This document shows positions 13,174 through 22,086 of a stretch of DNA of 25,220 nucleotides, one piece after another. Under the pieces are notes generated by a model. The model was not told the DNA's origin, did no database searches, and saw only the letters and a program-made list of their open reading frames with translations. The stretch comes from CAYYYJ01 sp964476045 (GTDB taxonomy: Archaea > Aenigmatarchaeota > Aenigmatarchaeia > QMZP01 > JACQNV01), in contig CAYYYJ010000013.1 of assembly GCA_964476045.1 (NCBI GenBank), positions 1 to 25,220 on the forward strand. The letters run 5' to 3'. The first letter of the stretch is position 1, and each line of letters starts with the position of its first letter. The position numbers and the translations under genes were made by a program.

Positions 13174-15390
13174 ATGAACCATCTAGACCATCCTTCTGTT
13201 CAGAAAGTTCTGGAATTATCTGGCTACTCTGATCTGAACCCTGCGCAAAAACAGGCGCTAGATGCCGGTTTGTTAGATACAGGCAATTTCGTGGTTGCGG
13301 CGCCGACAGCCAGCGGTAAAACCCTTCTAGCAGAAATAAAAATTCTTGATATTGTCAAAAAGAACAAAAAGGCTTTGTATATAGTCCCACTCCGAGCTTT
13401 AGCATCAGAGAAATATGAAGAATTCAAAGAGAAGTACGAAAAACTAGGCCTGAGGATTGCAGTATCTATCGGTGACATGGATTCTTCTGACATGTGGCTC
13501 ACAAAATACGACATCATAATATGTACTTCAGAAAAATTAGACAGCCTAATGAGGCATGAATCTCCGTGGATCCACGAAGTTGGATTGGTTGTTGTGGACG
13601 AAATCCATTTGCTTGATTCGCCTAACAGAGGCCCGACACTGGAAATAGTTTTAACAAAAATAAGGCATCTCGCAAACCCCCAGATTCTGGGATTATCTGC
13701 TACAATAAGCAACTACAAAGAGCTAGCCGAGTGGCTCCAAGCAAAGTCAATAAAATCAGATTACAGGCCTGTGAAACTTTACAAAGGTATTTTCTATGAT
13801 GGTGAAGTTACTTTCAAGCCAGAGGTTAGAAAGAGCGTAGCTGAACCTGTTTCTCCACAACGAACTTTAGAGATAACCTCAGAAGGCCAGCCTGTTGCCG
13901 AACTTATTGACCACACTCTAAGGATAAACAAACAAGCCCTTCTCTTTATTTCGACGAGAAAGCAGGCTGAGTCTGCTGCAGAAAAAATTGGCAATAAAAC
14001 TTTATTTTGCCTTACACCGGAGGAGAGGGATTACCTCAAAGAAGCCTCTGAAAAAATAAAGAATTCTTTGGACCACAAGACAGCTCAGTGCGAAAAATTA
14101 GCTTCATGTGTTCTGAAAGGGTCAGCTTTCCACCATGCAGGTTTAGCCAATTCGCAGAGGCGTCTTGTTGAAGACGCTTTCAAGAAAGGATGGATAAAAG
14201 TTTTGGCCAGCACACCTACTTTGGCAGCTGGGCTAAATTTGCCTGCTTACAGAGTAATTGTCCGCGATCTTAAAAGATTTCAGCAGTTCAAAGGGATGGA
14301 TTATTTGCCTAATATGGAAATAGAGCAGATGCTCGGACGGGCTGGGCGACCTAAATTCGAGACAGAAGGCGAAGGCATCCTTATCCCTAAAAATAAAGCT
14401 GAAGCAATCTATGCATGGGAAAATTACATAAAAGGCGAGCCTGAAAAAATATATTCTAAAGTTGGGGTTGAACCTGTTCTAAGGATGCACTCGCTTGCGT
14501 TGATTGCATCTGGCACTTGCAATACAAACCAGGATCTGTTTGGCTTTTACTCAAAAACTTTTTATGCAAAACAGTTCCAGGATTTCGGGATCCTGAAAAC
14601 AAAAATAGAAAAAGTTTTAGATCTTTTGGAGAAGTTTAAATTCATAAGCAAAAGCAGTTCGCAGTTTAATTCAGACAATCCATTTAAACCTGCAATTAAT
14701 TTAGTGAATAATTCTGAAATAAAACCAACATTAATTGGGAAAAGAGTATCTGAGCTGTATATCGATCCTATTACTGCAAATTACATTATAAACTCTCTCA
14801 ATAGGGTACAGAATCCAACTCCATTCTCTCTTATCCACATAATGTGCAAATGCTTGGAGGCGAAGCCTTTGATCTCTGCAAAGAAAAAAGATATGGAGTA
14901 TATACAAGAAGTATTGGCTAAAGAGATGATAAATTTGGTAGATAAACTTCCAAACGAATGGGATGTAGAATACGAAGAGTATTTGGATTCCATAAAGACT
15001 GCATCATTTTTCTCGGGTTGGCTAGATGAGTTAGGCGAAGATATAATTCTGGAAAAATTCAATGTGACTCCAGGAGAGCTGAGAGCTCGGCTTGACATAG
15101 CAGATTGGCTTCTGTACAGCATGTCAGAACTCGCACTTTTACTTGATAAAAAAGACTTATTGTCAGAACTAAAAAAGTTGAGAATTAGAATGGAATATGG
15201 AATAAGACAAGAACTTCTTCCTCTAATAAAATTAAAAGGCATTGGAAGAGTAAGAGCGAGATTATTATTTAATGCTGGTGTCAAGGACATCGGTGACCTG
15301 AAGAAAATACCTTTACAAAGTTTAGGGAATATAGTTGGTGAGAAAATTGCGGAGAATTTGAAAGACCAAGTAAATCCAAAATCGGGATGA
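13174..15390 (+). CDS. hel308: Hel308-type Ski2-like DNA helicase
   Basis: The 738-residue protein has superfamily 2 motifs in order: LNPAQKQAL (Q motif, 22-30), APTASGKT (Walker A, 43-50), VDEIHLLDS (DExH, 141-149), LSATISN (174-180), FHHAGL, STPTLAAGLNLPAYRVI (motif V region) and QMLGRAGRP (motif VI). The C-terminal part has the helical ratchet-like region and a helix-hairpin-helix IKLKGIGRVRARLLFNAG (about 693-710). Hel308 unwinds lagging-strand and forked DNA at stalled replication forks, 3' to 5'. Length fits the family (about 700-740). Some archaeal relatives belong to the broader Hel308-like ASCE group, but the motif set and terminal HhH favour Hel308 itself. Confidence 0.92.
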   Translation: MNHLDHPSVQKVLELSGYSDLNPAQKQALDAGLLDTGNFVVAAPTASGKTLLAEIKILDIVKKNKKALYIVPLRALASEKYEEFKEKYEKLGLRIAVSIGDMDSSDMWLTKYDIIICTSEKLDSLMRHESPWIHEVGLVVVDEIHLLDSPNRGPTLEIVLTKIRHLANPQILGLSATISNYKELAEWLQAKSIKSDYRPVKLYKGIFYDGEVTFKPEVRKSVAEPVSPQRTLEITSEGQPVAELIDHTLRINKQALLFISTRKQAESAAEKIGNKTLFCLTPEERDYLKEASEKIKNSLDHKTAQCEKLASCVLKGSAFHHAGLANSQRRLVEDAFKKGWIKVLASTPTLAAGLNLPAYRVIVRDLKRFQQFKGMDYLPNMEIEQMLGRAGRPKFETEGEGILIPKNKAEAIYAWENYIKGEPEKIYSKVGVEPVLRMHSLALIASGTCNTNQDLFGFYSKTFYAKQFQDFGILKTKIEKVLDLLEKFKFISKSSSQFNSDNPFKPAINLVNNSEIKPTLIGKRVSELYIDPITANYIINSLNRVQNPTPFSLIHIMCKCLEAKPLISAKKKDMEYIQEVLAKEMINLVDKLPNEWDVEYEEYLDSIKTASFFSGWLDELGEDIILEKFNVTPGELRARLDIADWLLYSMSELALLLDKKDLLSELKKLRIRMEYGIRQELLPLIKLKGIGRVRARLLFNAGVKDIGDLKKIPLQSLGNIVGEKIAENLKDQVNPKSG

Positions 15391-15475
15391 AAAAGGATGA
15401 AACTGATCTTTTACACTTTGATTAGGGTCAGTTTCTAGTTTCCTTGCGCAGAGCTTCCAGAAATAAAGCCTTATG

Positions 15476-15489
15476 TTAGATTTATAAAC
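15476..15489 (+). promoter_or_regulatory. TATA-like box for the small anchored protein
   Basis: TTAGATTTATAAAC centred about 28 nt before ATG 15512. It supports that start over an upstream non-ATG start at 15491. Confidence 0.55.
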
Positions 15490-15511
15490 TTTGGTATCAA
15501 GAAGACCACAT

Positions 15512-15919
15512 ATGTTAGCTCAAACCAAAAGGATTATAGTTGCTGCAGCCTTGGCATTTGCCACAGGGTATACAGCTAGATGGCTGACTGGCAGGGAAGC
15601 TTTAAAAGAAGTTGATAAAGGCTATTATAGGATTCCTATAGAACCTGTAGCTTTTGGGGATCTGACAAATGACAGTATAGATGATGCAATAATAAGGGTC
15701 AGGGATTTTAGGGAAAGGGGCAAGGACACTCTTCTAATGGTGGATGGAAGGTATATAGTTAAAATAGATGGTCGGTATTACATTACCCGCCTCGAAGAAG
15801 TTCATGATACTGGATTTGATTTCTATAGCACAGACAGTATTATTGTCAGAATAGAGGATACCAACAGGGATGGAAATCGAGACCTTGTTCTTGAAGTAAT
15901 ACCAACTAGAAAAATGTAG
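15512..15919 (+). CDS. Small membrane-anchored protein with acidic Ca-type loops
   Basis: A 135-residue protein. Residues 7-19 (RIIVAAALAFATG) form one hydrophobic segment, either an N-terminal anchor or an uncleaved signal, so the rest is probably outside the cell. Two loops have the spacing of EF-hand/dockerin-like calcium sites, GDLTNDSIDD (49-58) and DTNRDGNRDL (116-125); such D-x-(T/N)-x-D-G/S-x-x-D loops are common in FG-GAP and dockerin-like surface proteins. Between them are short repeated hairpins (MVDGRYIVK and KIDGRYYITR). I do not know the family. It is convergent with the giant secreted protein cluster. Confidence 0.75.
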   Translation: MLAQTKRIIVAAALAFATGYTARWLTGREALKEVDKGYYRIPIEPVAFGDLTNDSIDDAIIRVRDFRERGKDTLLMVDGRYIVKIDGRYYITRLEEVHDTGFDFYSTDSIIVRIEDTNRDGNRDLVLEVIPTRKM

Positions 15920-15920
15920 A

Positions 15921-16088
15921 TTATTTAGGCAGATTTGTCCTTATATCAGTCAAATCCTTTTTAGCTTCCTGCAAAGTCGATTTTCTTTCTAAGATGACGT
16001 TTTCAGATGACTTGTTGTCTGTCACCTTTTGTATTTTGATATATATATCAGGAATTATTTTTGAAATTAAATTAGTCCCCCTCCACAC
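15921..16088 (-). CDS. Short reading frame after the giant gene: small protein or frameshifted tail
   Basis: Immediately after the stop of the giant protein (TGA 16092-16090) the minus strand has a frame with strongly protein-like content to TAA at 15921-15923: LISKIIPDIYIKIQKVTDN and ERKSTLQEAKKDLTDIRTN. If it starts at GTG 16088 it has 55 residues and could be translated by reinitiation 1 nt after the giant gene stop. The frame is also open before the GTG for a few codons (CLLDV), so it could instead be a tail cut off from a longer protein by a frameshift. It ends 1 nt from the convergent gene stop at 15919. No homologue recognised. Confidence 0.45.
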   Translation of the reverse strand: MWRGTNLISKIIPDIYIKIQKVTDNKSSENVILERKSTLQEAKKDLTDIRTNLPK

Positions 16089-16089
16089 A

Positions 16090-19000
16090 TCAAGAAGGCA
16101 CCTGGACTGTTATTCCGTGTGTTAGTGTCGGATTCCTGCAGTCTTTTACAGTTGCTTTTAGCGGGAAATCTGGTTTTGAAAGTGTGACAGTGTTAGGCGA
16201 CTTAAACTCAGACGAACAGGCTGCAGAGTCCACATAGGTAAGTATGTCGCCATTTGATTTCGAGATTGAAAGAGAACTCAAGCCATCGCTATCTGAGACA
16301 GACAATTTGTATACTCCATTTCCTTTGTCATCGTATGAGAACCGCTCTAAAGTGAGCAATGATTCGCTGTTAGGCGCTGAACTCCCTTTACTTAAAACAG
16401 CTCCGGTTAGAGGCGCAGTTGAAGCTGATTGTGAAGGCTGTGATGGCTGCGCATCTTCAAAATAGTTATTTGATATCAGGTCGACCATCGTTCCTTTACA
16501 CGAAGAGAGGAACTTTTCTTTATCGACGCCCAAGCTGAAATCAGCCAGTTCGCACTTCATGCTATAATCTTTTCCGTCGACTGTGACAGACGCTGTCTTC
16601 AAGCACTTGCCATCAGTTGTTAACCCTTCCAACTTTATGGCAGGCGAGGATTTTCCAGCAGGTACGTTTGGACTATACAACGTCGGAGCGCAGGTCAACA
16701 GCCTCTGTCCAAAGCACTCGCTATCATTCTTGCAGTCTTTTAATTCTACTGTCTTTGTTGTGCCCTTCTTGCCTAAGAGAGAGTAAAGCATCTCTTTCAA
16801 CAAGCCATCTTTCAAGACAGCCAAATCTTTCTTCACATCATTAAGTTCGTCAACTGTTATCTTTTCCAATTTGTCTTTCAGCTTCTCTTCTATTTCGTTT
16901 ACTTTGTCTTTTGCAGTCTGCAGCATGTGGCCTACTGTCTCAAACTTCTCTTTATCAGCAGTATTTCCAACAGAAGAATGATACAAAGCCAAATCAGCTA
17001 TCTTTTCTGCCATTGAATCGAAAGAGACTTTAAGCTCCTCCAATTTGAGAACTATATCCAATAATTTCAGCACATCTGGAACAGAAACTGCAGGCTCGAA
17101 AGTCACTTGATCAGAACCGACACCATGCTCAACGCACTCTGCAAATTCCACACAATCATTATCAGATTTCTTTACTATATATTCTCCGCCTTTGGCTGAA
17201 CAGGTTGCAGCTGCATCTGCAGGCGCATCTTTATCGCACTCATCAGCTGTTGAAGCGCATGTTGTATACTGGCATCCATTAGAATTGAATTTTTTGACAG
17301 GAACTTTGCCTGCAGACTCGCATTTACTTTGTATTTCTTTTTCTACAGATGCGTCTGCTGTACAATCACTTTGAGAGCCTCTGGCGCATTTTACTGTTTT
17401 ACAGTCACCTTTGAAGGAGAACTCTGCTTTGCCGTTGAGAGCTTTGCATGCTCGCGACTCCCTTTCCAAATCAAGGTTTGTTGGGCATGAAGCCAATGAC
17501 TTGCTGAAAAGATTATCATTCTCTATGCTATCTGTCCCGAAAGTGCAGTCTGGGAAACTGCACCCATATTCAGATCTTGTTACGAAGGCTCCACCGTATT
17601 CTTTACATTTCTTTTCCATTACATCTAGATTGGCTTTATCTGGAAGAGGGGGGCACACTGCTTTGCGGGTTGGACATTCTGTTCTAGCTAAACCTGTAAC
17701 AGGATCTTTTACTGTTTTACAATCTTGGAAAACATTAGTTGGGTACTTGCATCTATATTGACTGCATGCCAATGGGTCAGAATCTACTTGGAAAACACCA
17801 CCTGACTGTTCGCAGAATTTCTTGGATTCTTCTGGGCCTGCTAAATTAGTTGGGCATTTTGTGGCGTAATCAGAACATTTCACTGTTCCAGGAACTGGAC
17901 AACCGGACTTATCTCTATCAAATGTATACCCTTTTCCTGAGGTTTTACAAGCTACTACATCCTTTTCAATTGCAGTGAAAGAGCAAAGGGAAACAGTACT
18001 GCAAGAACCTGTTGTATAAGCGGCTCCTGCGAGCTTGGCTTCACAGGAATTTGGATAGGTTTTTCCATTAGAACCGCAGACTGGGTCGTATGTCGCCGGA
18101 CAGTTCGATATCTTCACACATCCCTGGCTGACCATGCATCCGTTAGTATCATATTTTGATTCTGATTTCTCGTCTATTTTACATATAACTGGCGGAACAT
18201 ACGGACAAGATCTTGGACAAGTTCCTTTTGTTGAACAATAACCGCTGATTATCGGAGCCACTGACGCAGATGAACCAGCTGCTGCATAAGGTAGTGGATT
18301 ATTATAAGAATGTTCGCACCAATCGCCGCCTGCTGTTGTTGTACAACTGGTTTTGTCATAACAGTTCCAAGGTTGGGTTGAGGAACAGGTTGGACAAGAT
18401 GAGGATGAACAATATGAACCTGTGTTGACTTGGCACCAGTTTGCACTCGCCCCTTTACATTTTGTTTCTGAGTCACAATTCCAAAGCTGGGCTGGTGAAC
18501 AACTTGGACATGAAGATGAACTGCAGTAAGGATTATTAGCATAACTACTATACGATGCGCTAGAAGGTACTGTACCTGTACCAGAAGGCTTGCACCAATT
18601 ACCTGAAGCTCCAGTGCATGCTGATTCAGTGTTGCAGTTCCATTGTTGAGAGGATGAACAGGTTGGGCATGAGGTAGAACAATAAGTGCCGCACCACTTG
18701 CCTGATGCCCCAGTACAAGAAGACTGGTCATTACAGTTCCATGCTTGCGAAGAGGAACATGTTGGACACTGTGAAGCAGTGCAATAAGTGCCGCACCAGT
18801 TCAAACCAGCAGAAGTGCATCCTGTTTTGTCTTGAGGCTGTGTACAGTAATTGTATGACCACAATCCTCCGACACCTTTACAATCTGTTTCTGATTTACA
18901 ATTATACATTTCTGACTTACTGCATGAGTATGTTGGGCAACTTGATGTTGAACAGTATCCGCCTCCTCCTATACTGGAAGAAGCAGCACTTGATTGATAA

Positions 19001-20784
19001 GAACACCAATTTGCAGCTATGCCTTTACAAGTTGATTCACTATTGCAATTCCAATAATTTTCTTTTGAACATGTTGGGCAAGCTGAAGACGAGCAATAGG
19101 TTCCGCACCAGTTAGCTGAAGCGCCTTTACAGTCTGTTTCTGAATAACAGTTGTAAGTAGTTGATGAAGAACAGGTTGGGCAAGAGTTAGAGCAGTATCC
19201 GCCTCCTGATCCTGAAGTTGTTGTGCCTGTTGATTTGCACCATTTTCCGCTAGCAGATGAACAATCTGACTCTGTATAGCAACTCCAGATATTACTTGAT
19301 GAGCATTTCTGTGAGCAGCTCCCTGTTCCACCATATTGAGGGTTGGTCCATTGGCCGCCTGCAGATATACAAGATGCTGAATCATAGCAGTTCCAGATTT
19401 GGGATGAAGAACATGTTGGGCAAGTGTAACTGGCTGAGTTGCATGAACCCCCGTTAGTTGAAGGTGACTTGCACCACACACCTGTAGCTGCCTTGCACTC
19501 TGTTTCAGATTGGCAAGACCAGGTATTTGAGGAAGAGCATTTATCTGAGCACCAACCTGAACCACCGTATGTAGACGTTGACCATTGTCCGCCAGCAATT
19601 TCACATGAGGCCTTGTCATAACAGTTATATTTGTTTGAGGATGAACATTTCTGTGAGCAGCTCCCTGTTCCGCCAGATGTAGGTATGGACCATTGGCCGC
19701 CAGCTGACTCACAAGTTATTTTGTCTTTGCAATTCCAGATATTGGGAGAGGAACAAGAAGATGGCTCGAAATAAGGTGTTGGGGAAGTATTTGGTGAAGT
19801 TGAAGGGCATGAAGATGAAGAAGAAGCGCACCAATTCCCATTAGAACACCATTTGCCGCCGACACCTGTGCATGCTGATTCTGTATAACAATATGTTGTA
19901 TCTGCTGATGAACATTTTTTTGTGCAGTAGGAAGAACCGCCTCCTGTTGGAGTTTTCCATTCGCCTCCCACACTTGGAGATGTACAATCAGCTTGATTAT
20001 AACAGTTCCATGGGTTGGTTGAGGAGCATGAAGGGCTTGGAGATGGAGTATATGTGGATGCGCATGCAGAAGTTGACCACCAGCCTGAAGCAGATGTTGA
20101 ACCGCAGCAATATTTACCGTAGGTGTAACTTACGCTGTCTGACCCACAGATGCATTGGGAGTATGCAGCTGAATTTATTGCGCAGTATGGAAATGTAGAT
20201 GGTGAAGCACAAGGAGAAACGGATTGGTAATTGCCTGTCGAGCCAGAACAACAGTAGCCACTAGAGGCAACTACATTAGGGCCGCATGTGCAAGATGTTG
20301 TGACTTGTGCATTTTGTGCACATGCTGGATAAGAGGTTGCAGGTGTAGGAGTAGGTGTCGGACAGTAGGATGTGCCTTTACAGTCAGAATCTGCGCAATC
20401 TGTAGATCCATCATAATCGTCATCTTTTCCGTCATTGCATGTGACCTCAGTTGGATTATTCCAGACAGAATTTCCGTTATCGCATGTATATTGGGACGGG
20501 TTAGAAGAAGTTGAAGAGCTTTTAACACAGTATTTCCCTGTCAGGTCAGCGCTGTTAACACCGCTTGAACAGTGATAATAGTTCACAGACCAGCTCTCAC
20601 TATCTATACAATATGGTTTTTCTGTTCCACTGCAAGTGCAATATTTAGCCCCAGCTTTATAGCAATCTGCTGCTGTACTGCAGGAAGTCGTTTGGGCATC
20701 TACTAAAGATGCAGACAAAAATATCGGAGCTAGAAAACCTGCAACCAAAAACACTATAAATAGGAAATTTGCTTGTTTTTTCAT
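16090..20784 (-). CDS. Giant secreted cysteine- and serine-rich repeat protein with Kazal-like domain
   Basis: At 1564 residues it begins with a clear signal peptide (MKKQANFLFIVFLVAGFLAP, cleavage after about SLVDA). Regions: an acidic Ca-type motif NDGKDDDYDGSTDCADSDC (about 115-137) followed by a PTPTPTP linker; 14 repeats of the form CSSSxxWNCxxxxxC-x2-A-G-G-x-W-C (about 252-820); a Kazal-like module YDPVCGSNGKTYPNSCEA (about 892-928), the fold of many protease inhibitors; further cysteine-rich modules to about 1200; a lysine/glutamate-rich helical coiled-coil stretch (about 1235-1325); and a beta-rich end. No C-terminal membrane anchor is visible. Probable surface or secreted protein, perhaps for adhesion or cell-cell contact; this is inference from architecture. 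It has a promoter with palindromic sequences divergent from the RNase P gene. Confidence 0.88.
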   Translation of the reverse strand: MKKQANFLFIVFLVAGFLAPIFLSASLVDAQTTSCSTAADCYKAGAKYCTCSGTEKPYCIDSESWSVNYYHCSSGVNSADLTGKYCVKSSSTSSNPSQYTCDNGNSVWNNPTEVTCNDGKDDDYDGSTDCADSDCKGTSYCPTPTPTPATSYPACAQNAQVTTSCTCGPNVVASSGYCCSGSTGNYQSVSPCASPSTFPYCAINSAAYSQCICGSDSVSYTYGKYCCGSTSASGWWSTSACASTYTPSPSPSCSSTNPWNCYNQADCTSPSVGGEWKTPTGGGSSYCTKKCSSADTTYCYTESACTGVGGKWCSNGNWCASSSSSCPSTSPNTSPTPYFEPSSCSSPNIWNCKDKITCESAGGQWSIPTSGGTGSCSQKCSSSNKYNCYDKASCEIAGGQWSTSTYGGSGWCSDKCSSSNTWSCQSETECKAATGVWCKSPSTNGGSCNSASYTCPTCSSSQIWNCYDSASCISAGGQWTNPQYGGTGSCSQKCSSSNIWSCYTESDCSSASGKWCKSTGTTTSGSGGGYCSNSCPTCSSSTTYNCYSETDCKGASANWCGTYCSSSACPTCSKENYWNCNSESTCKGIAANWCSYQSSAASSSIGGGGYCSTSSCPTYSCSKSEMYNCKSETDCKGVGGLWSYNYCTQPQDKTGCTSAGLNWCGTYCTASQCPTCSSSQAWNCNDQSSCTGASGKWCGTYCSTSCPTCSSSQQWNCNTESACTGASGNWCKPSGTGTVPSSASYSSYANNPYCSSSSCPSCSPAQLWNCDSETKCKGASANWCQVNTGSYCSSSSCPTCSSTQPWNCYDKTSCTTTAGGDWCEHSYNNPLPYAAAGSSASVAPIISGYCSTKGTCPRSCPYVPPVICKIDEKSESKYDTNGCMVSQGCVKISNCPATYDPVCGSNGKTYPNSCEAKLAGAAYTTGSCSTVSLCSFTAIEKDVVACKTSGKGYTFDRDKSGCPVPGTVKCSDYATKCPTNLAGPEESKKFCEQSGGVFQVDSDPLACSQYRCKYPTNVFQDCKTVKDPVTGLARTECPTRKAVCPPLPDKANLDVMEKKCKEYGGAFVTRSEYGCSFPDCTFGTDSIENDNLFSKSLASCPTNLDLERESRACKALNGKAEFSFKGDCKTVKCARGSQSDCTADASVEKEIQSKCESAGKVPVKKFNSNGCQYTTCASTADECDKDAPADAAATCSAKGGEYIVKKSDNDCVEFAECVEHGVGSDQVTFEPAVSVPDVLKLLDIVLKLEELKVSFDSMAEKIADLALYHSSVGNTADKEKFETVGHMLQTAKDKVNEIEEKLKDKLEKITVDELNDVKKDLAVLKDGLLKEMLYSLLGKKGTTKTVELKDCKNDSECFGQRLLTCAPTLYSPNVPAGKSSPAIKLEGLTTDGKCLKTASVTVDGKDYSMKCELADFSLGVDKEKFLSSCKGTMVDLISNNYFEDAQPSQPSQSASTAPLTGAVLSKGSSAPNSESLLTLERFSYDDKGNGVYKLSVSDSDGLSSLSISKSNGDILTYVDSAACSSEFKSPNTVTLSKPDFPLKATVKDCRNPTLTHGITVQVPS
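18300..20030 (-). repeat. Tandem protein-repeat array of 14 units within the giant gene
   Basis: Fourteen cysteine-rich units, starting for example CSSTNPWNC, CSSSNKYNC, CSSSQIWNC, CSKENYWNC and CSSTQPWNC. DNA copies are diverged but share words such as acagttccat and gttggacaag. Unit length varies (about 30-60 residues) because glycine/serine-rich spacers differ; some units carry NWCGTYC inserts. The degree of divergence argues against recent expansion of all units, though neighbouring units are more alike. Confidence 0.85.
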
Positions 20785-20820
20785 TTAATCACAGATTAAT
20801 TAAATACTTGTTTATTCCAT

Positions 20821-20859
20821 CTTATAAACATTGTTATAAGTTTTGCAGACTTTGCAAAA
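20821..20859. promoter_or_regulatory. Palindromic divergent promoter
   Basis: Two perfect inverted repeats abut: CTTATAA-ACATTG-TTATAAG (20821-20840) and TTTTGCA-GACTT-TGCAAAA (20841-20859). In the first, each arm reads as a TATA-like TTATAAG box pointing outwards on its strand, toward the giant gene (ATG 20784) and the RNase P gene (ATG 20901). The second lies at the rightward start region and could be an operator. Other AT boxes nearby (20793-20805, 20881-20895) are alternatives. Confidence 0.5.
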
Positions 20860-20900
20860 GTTCTTTAATGAATTTGAATAACTTATATAATATACTATAT

Positions 20901-21179
20901 ATGATAACTGCTCAGAATTTGGTACGGCACGAATTGATTGGATTAGAAGTCTTAATAGAAAAATCTGCCAACAAATCTTTAGAGGGGTTAAAAGGGAACG
21001 TAATTGATGAGAGCAGGCAGACCTTAACACTAAAAACAGCAAAAGTGGAGAAGAAAGTTGCAAAAGATGTGTGCACATTTATTTTTGTTCTGCCTTCTGG
21101 AGAAAAAGTCAGGGTGTATGGATCCCTTCTAGTCTCCAGGCCAGAAGATCGGATAAAGAAGAAGCTGAAAAAGTGGTGA
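20901..21179 (+). CDS. rnp1: RNase P protein component 1 (Rpp29/Pop4)
   Basis: A 92-residue protein: ITAQNLVRHELIGLEVLIEK, then GLKGNVIDESRQTLTLKT and FVLPSGEKVRVYGSLL, the conserved Sm-like barrel pattern of archaeal Rpp29. It binds the specificity domain side of RNase P RNA together with Rpp21 and helps mature tRNA 5' ends. ATG 20901 gives the usual N-terminus; an in-frame ATG at 20872 would add ten residues and is possible given the nearest promoter positions. The gene is usually found in a ribosomal protein operon in other archaea; here it stands alone beside surface-protein genes. Confidence 0.9.
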   Translation: MITAQNLVRHELIGLEVLIEKSANKSLEGLKGNVIDESRQTLTLKTAKVEKKVAKDVCTFIFVLPSGEKVRVYGSLLVSRPEDRIKKKLKKW

Positions 21180-21185
21180 GAAGGC

Positions 21186-22055
21186 TCATCTCGATTTATT
21201 TTTCTTATCCACACCCTTCGAAAAAACAATTCCCATGACACCGCAAATTATTTTTATTATTGCTGCCACGAGGAACAGGTACATCCCTAACTGCAGGGCC
21301 CAGTCAAGTTTTACGTAAGCTTTTATCGGGACAGTAAAATTCTTCACATACTCGCCACTCAAAGGGGCTGATGACATTGACTGCGTGAAATCTGCAACAA
21401 ACGAATCCAGAATAAAGTTGTTGGCTAATTCTCCTCCGCCCAATTGCGATTTTACAGCCTGGAACAAACTAGGCAAAAATATTACTAAACTTACTGCGGC
21501 TATGAAAACCACAAGTGTAATTATTCCGCTTTTTAAATTATTTTTACCAAAGCTCCTCAAGCTTTTTGCGCCAACTAGGCCAAATACAGCTGAGATGACT
21601 AATACAAAAAGCAGTAAGTTCACGTTTGTTCGGGTTGGCAACTCCTGGCCTCCTAGAAGGGTTTTGTCGACTGTGACACCTCTAAACCCGTCAATAGAGA
21701 CCAAGTCTTTTACCCCGCCTGTGTTTAGGGCATCGGATTGTATATCAGCCTTCAGAGTATACCAAGGCTGGAACATTCCCATTATGAAAACCACTAAACC
21801 AACTATAGATATCAAGACGACGAGAATAGATTTTTTGTTTGAGAGAAATCTGAGGAACGGAAGGGTCCCTTCTCTTCTATATAGTAAGCCTATCCTGACT
21901 AACCCTATTATTATGTATATTACTAATATTATCAGGAAGATATTGTCAACTAAAAAAGTGATATCTTTCAATGAATTTAAATCAGGGATTTGCTGCTGGG
22001 CTGAGGCTAAAGGAACCAATAGGAGAAAGATAAGAAGAGGCAAAATTTTATTCAT
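21186..22055 (-). CDS. Multi-pass membrane protein with signal peptide
   Basis: A 289-residue protein from ATG 22055, chosen because it gives a clean signal peptide (MNKILPLLIFLLLVPLASAQ); a start at 22112 would add 19 polar residues ahead of it and overlap the upstream gene. Five membrane segments follow: about 35-57, 76-97, 146-164, 176-195 and 254-277. A ~45-residue extracytoplasmic loop (100-145) includes QPWYTLKADIQSD and VDKTLLGGQELPTR; the C-terminus is lysine-rich. I do not recognise the family. It follows the unknown gene at 22575 with a 31-nt gap on the same strand, so the two may share a transcript, and is convergent with rnp1 (6 nt apart). Confidence 0.8.
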   Translation of the reverse strand: MNKILPLLIFLLLVPLASAQQQIPDLNSLKDITFLVDNIFLIILVIYIIIGLVRIGLLYRREGTLPFLRFLSNKKSILVVLISIVGLVVFIMGMFQPWYTLKADIQSDALNTGGVKDLVSIDGFRGVTVDKTLLGGQELPTRTNVNLLLFVLVISAVFGLVGAKSLRSFGKNNLKSGIITLVVFIAAVSLVIFLPSLFQAVKSQLGGGELANNFILDSFVADFTQSMSSAPLSGEYVKNFTVPIKAYVKLDWALQLGMYLFLVAAIIKIICGVMGIVFSKGVDKKNKSR

Positions 22056-22086
22056 AACAATATTTAGCTGATTTTGTATTAAAAGG

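Noticed and set aside
13224..13712. Minus-strand frame of 162 codons inside Hel308
   Set aside because: Antisense shadow; Hel308 motifs are continuous on the plus strand.
18249..19712. Several long frames on the minus strand in other phases across the repeat array
   Set aside because: Shadows caused by the biased serine/cysteine codons of the giant gene; they lack normal protein composition.
18300..20030. CRISPR-like array
   Set aside because: The repeats are in-frame protein repeats with variable lengths and diverged DNA, not identical short repeats with unique spacers; no cas genes are present.
21385..22071. Plus-strand frame of 228 codons opposite the membrane protein
   Set aside because: The minus strand gives a signal peptide and five membrane helices; the plus frame has no domain character.
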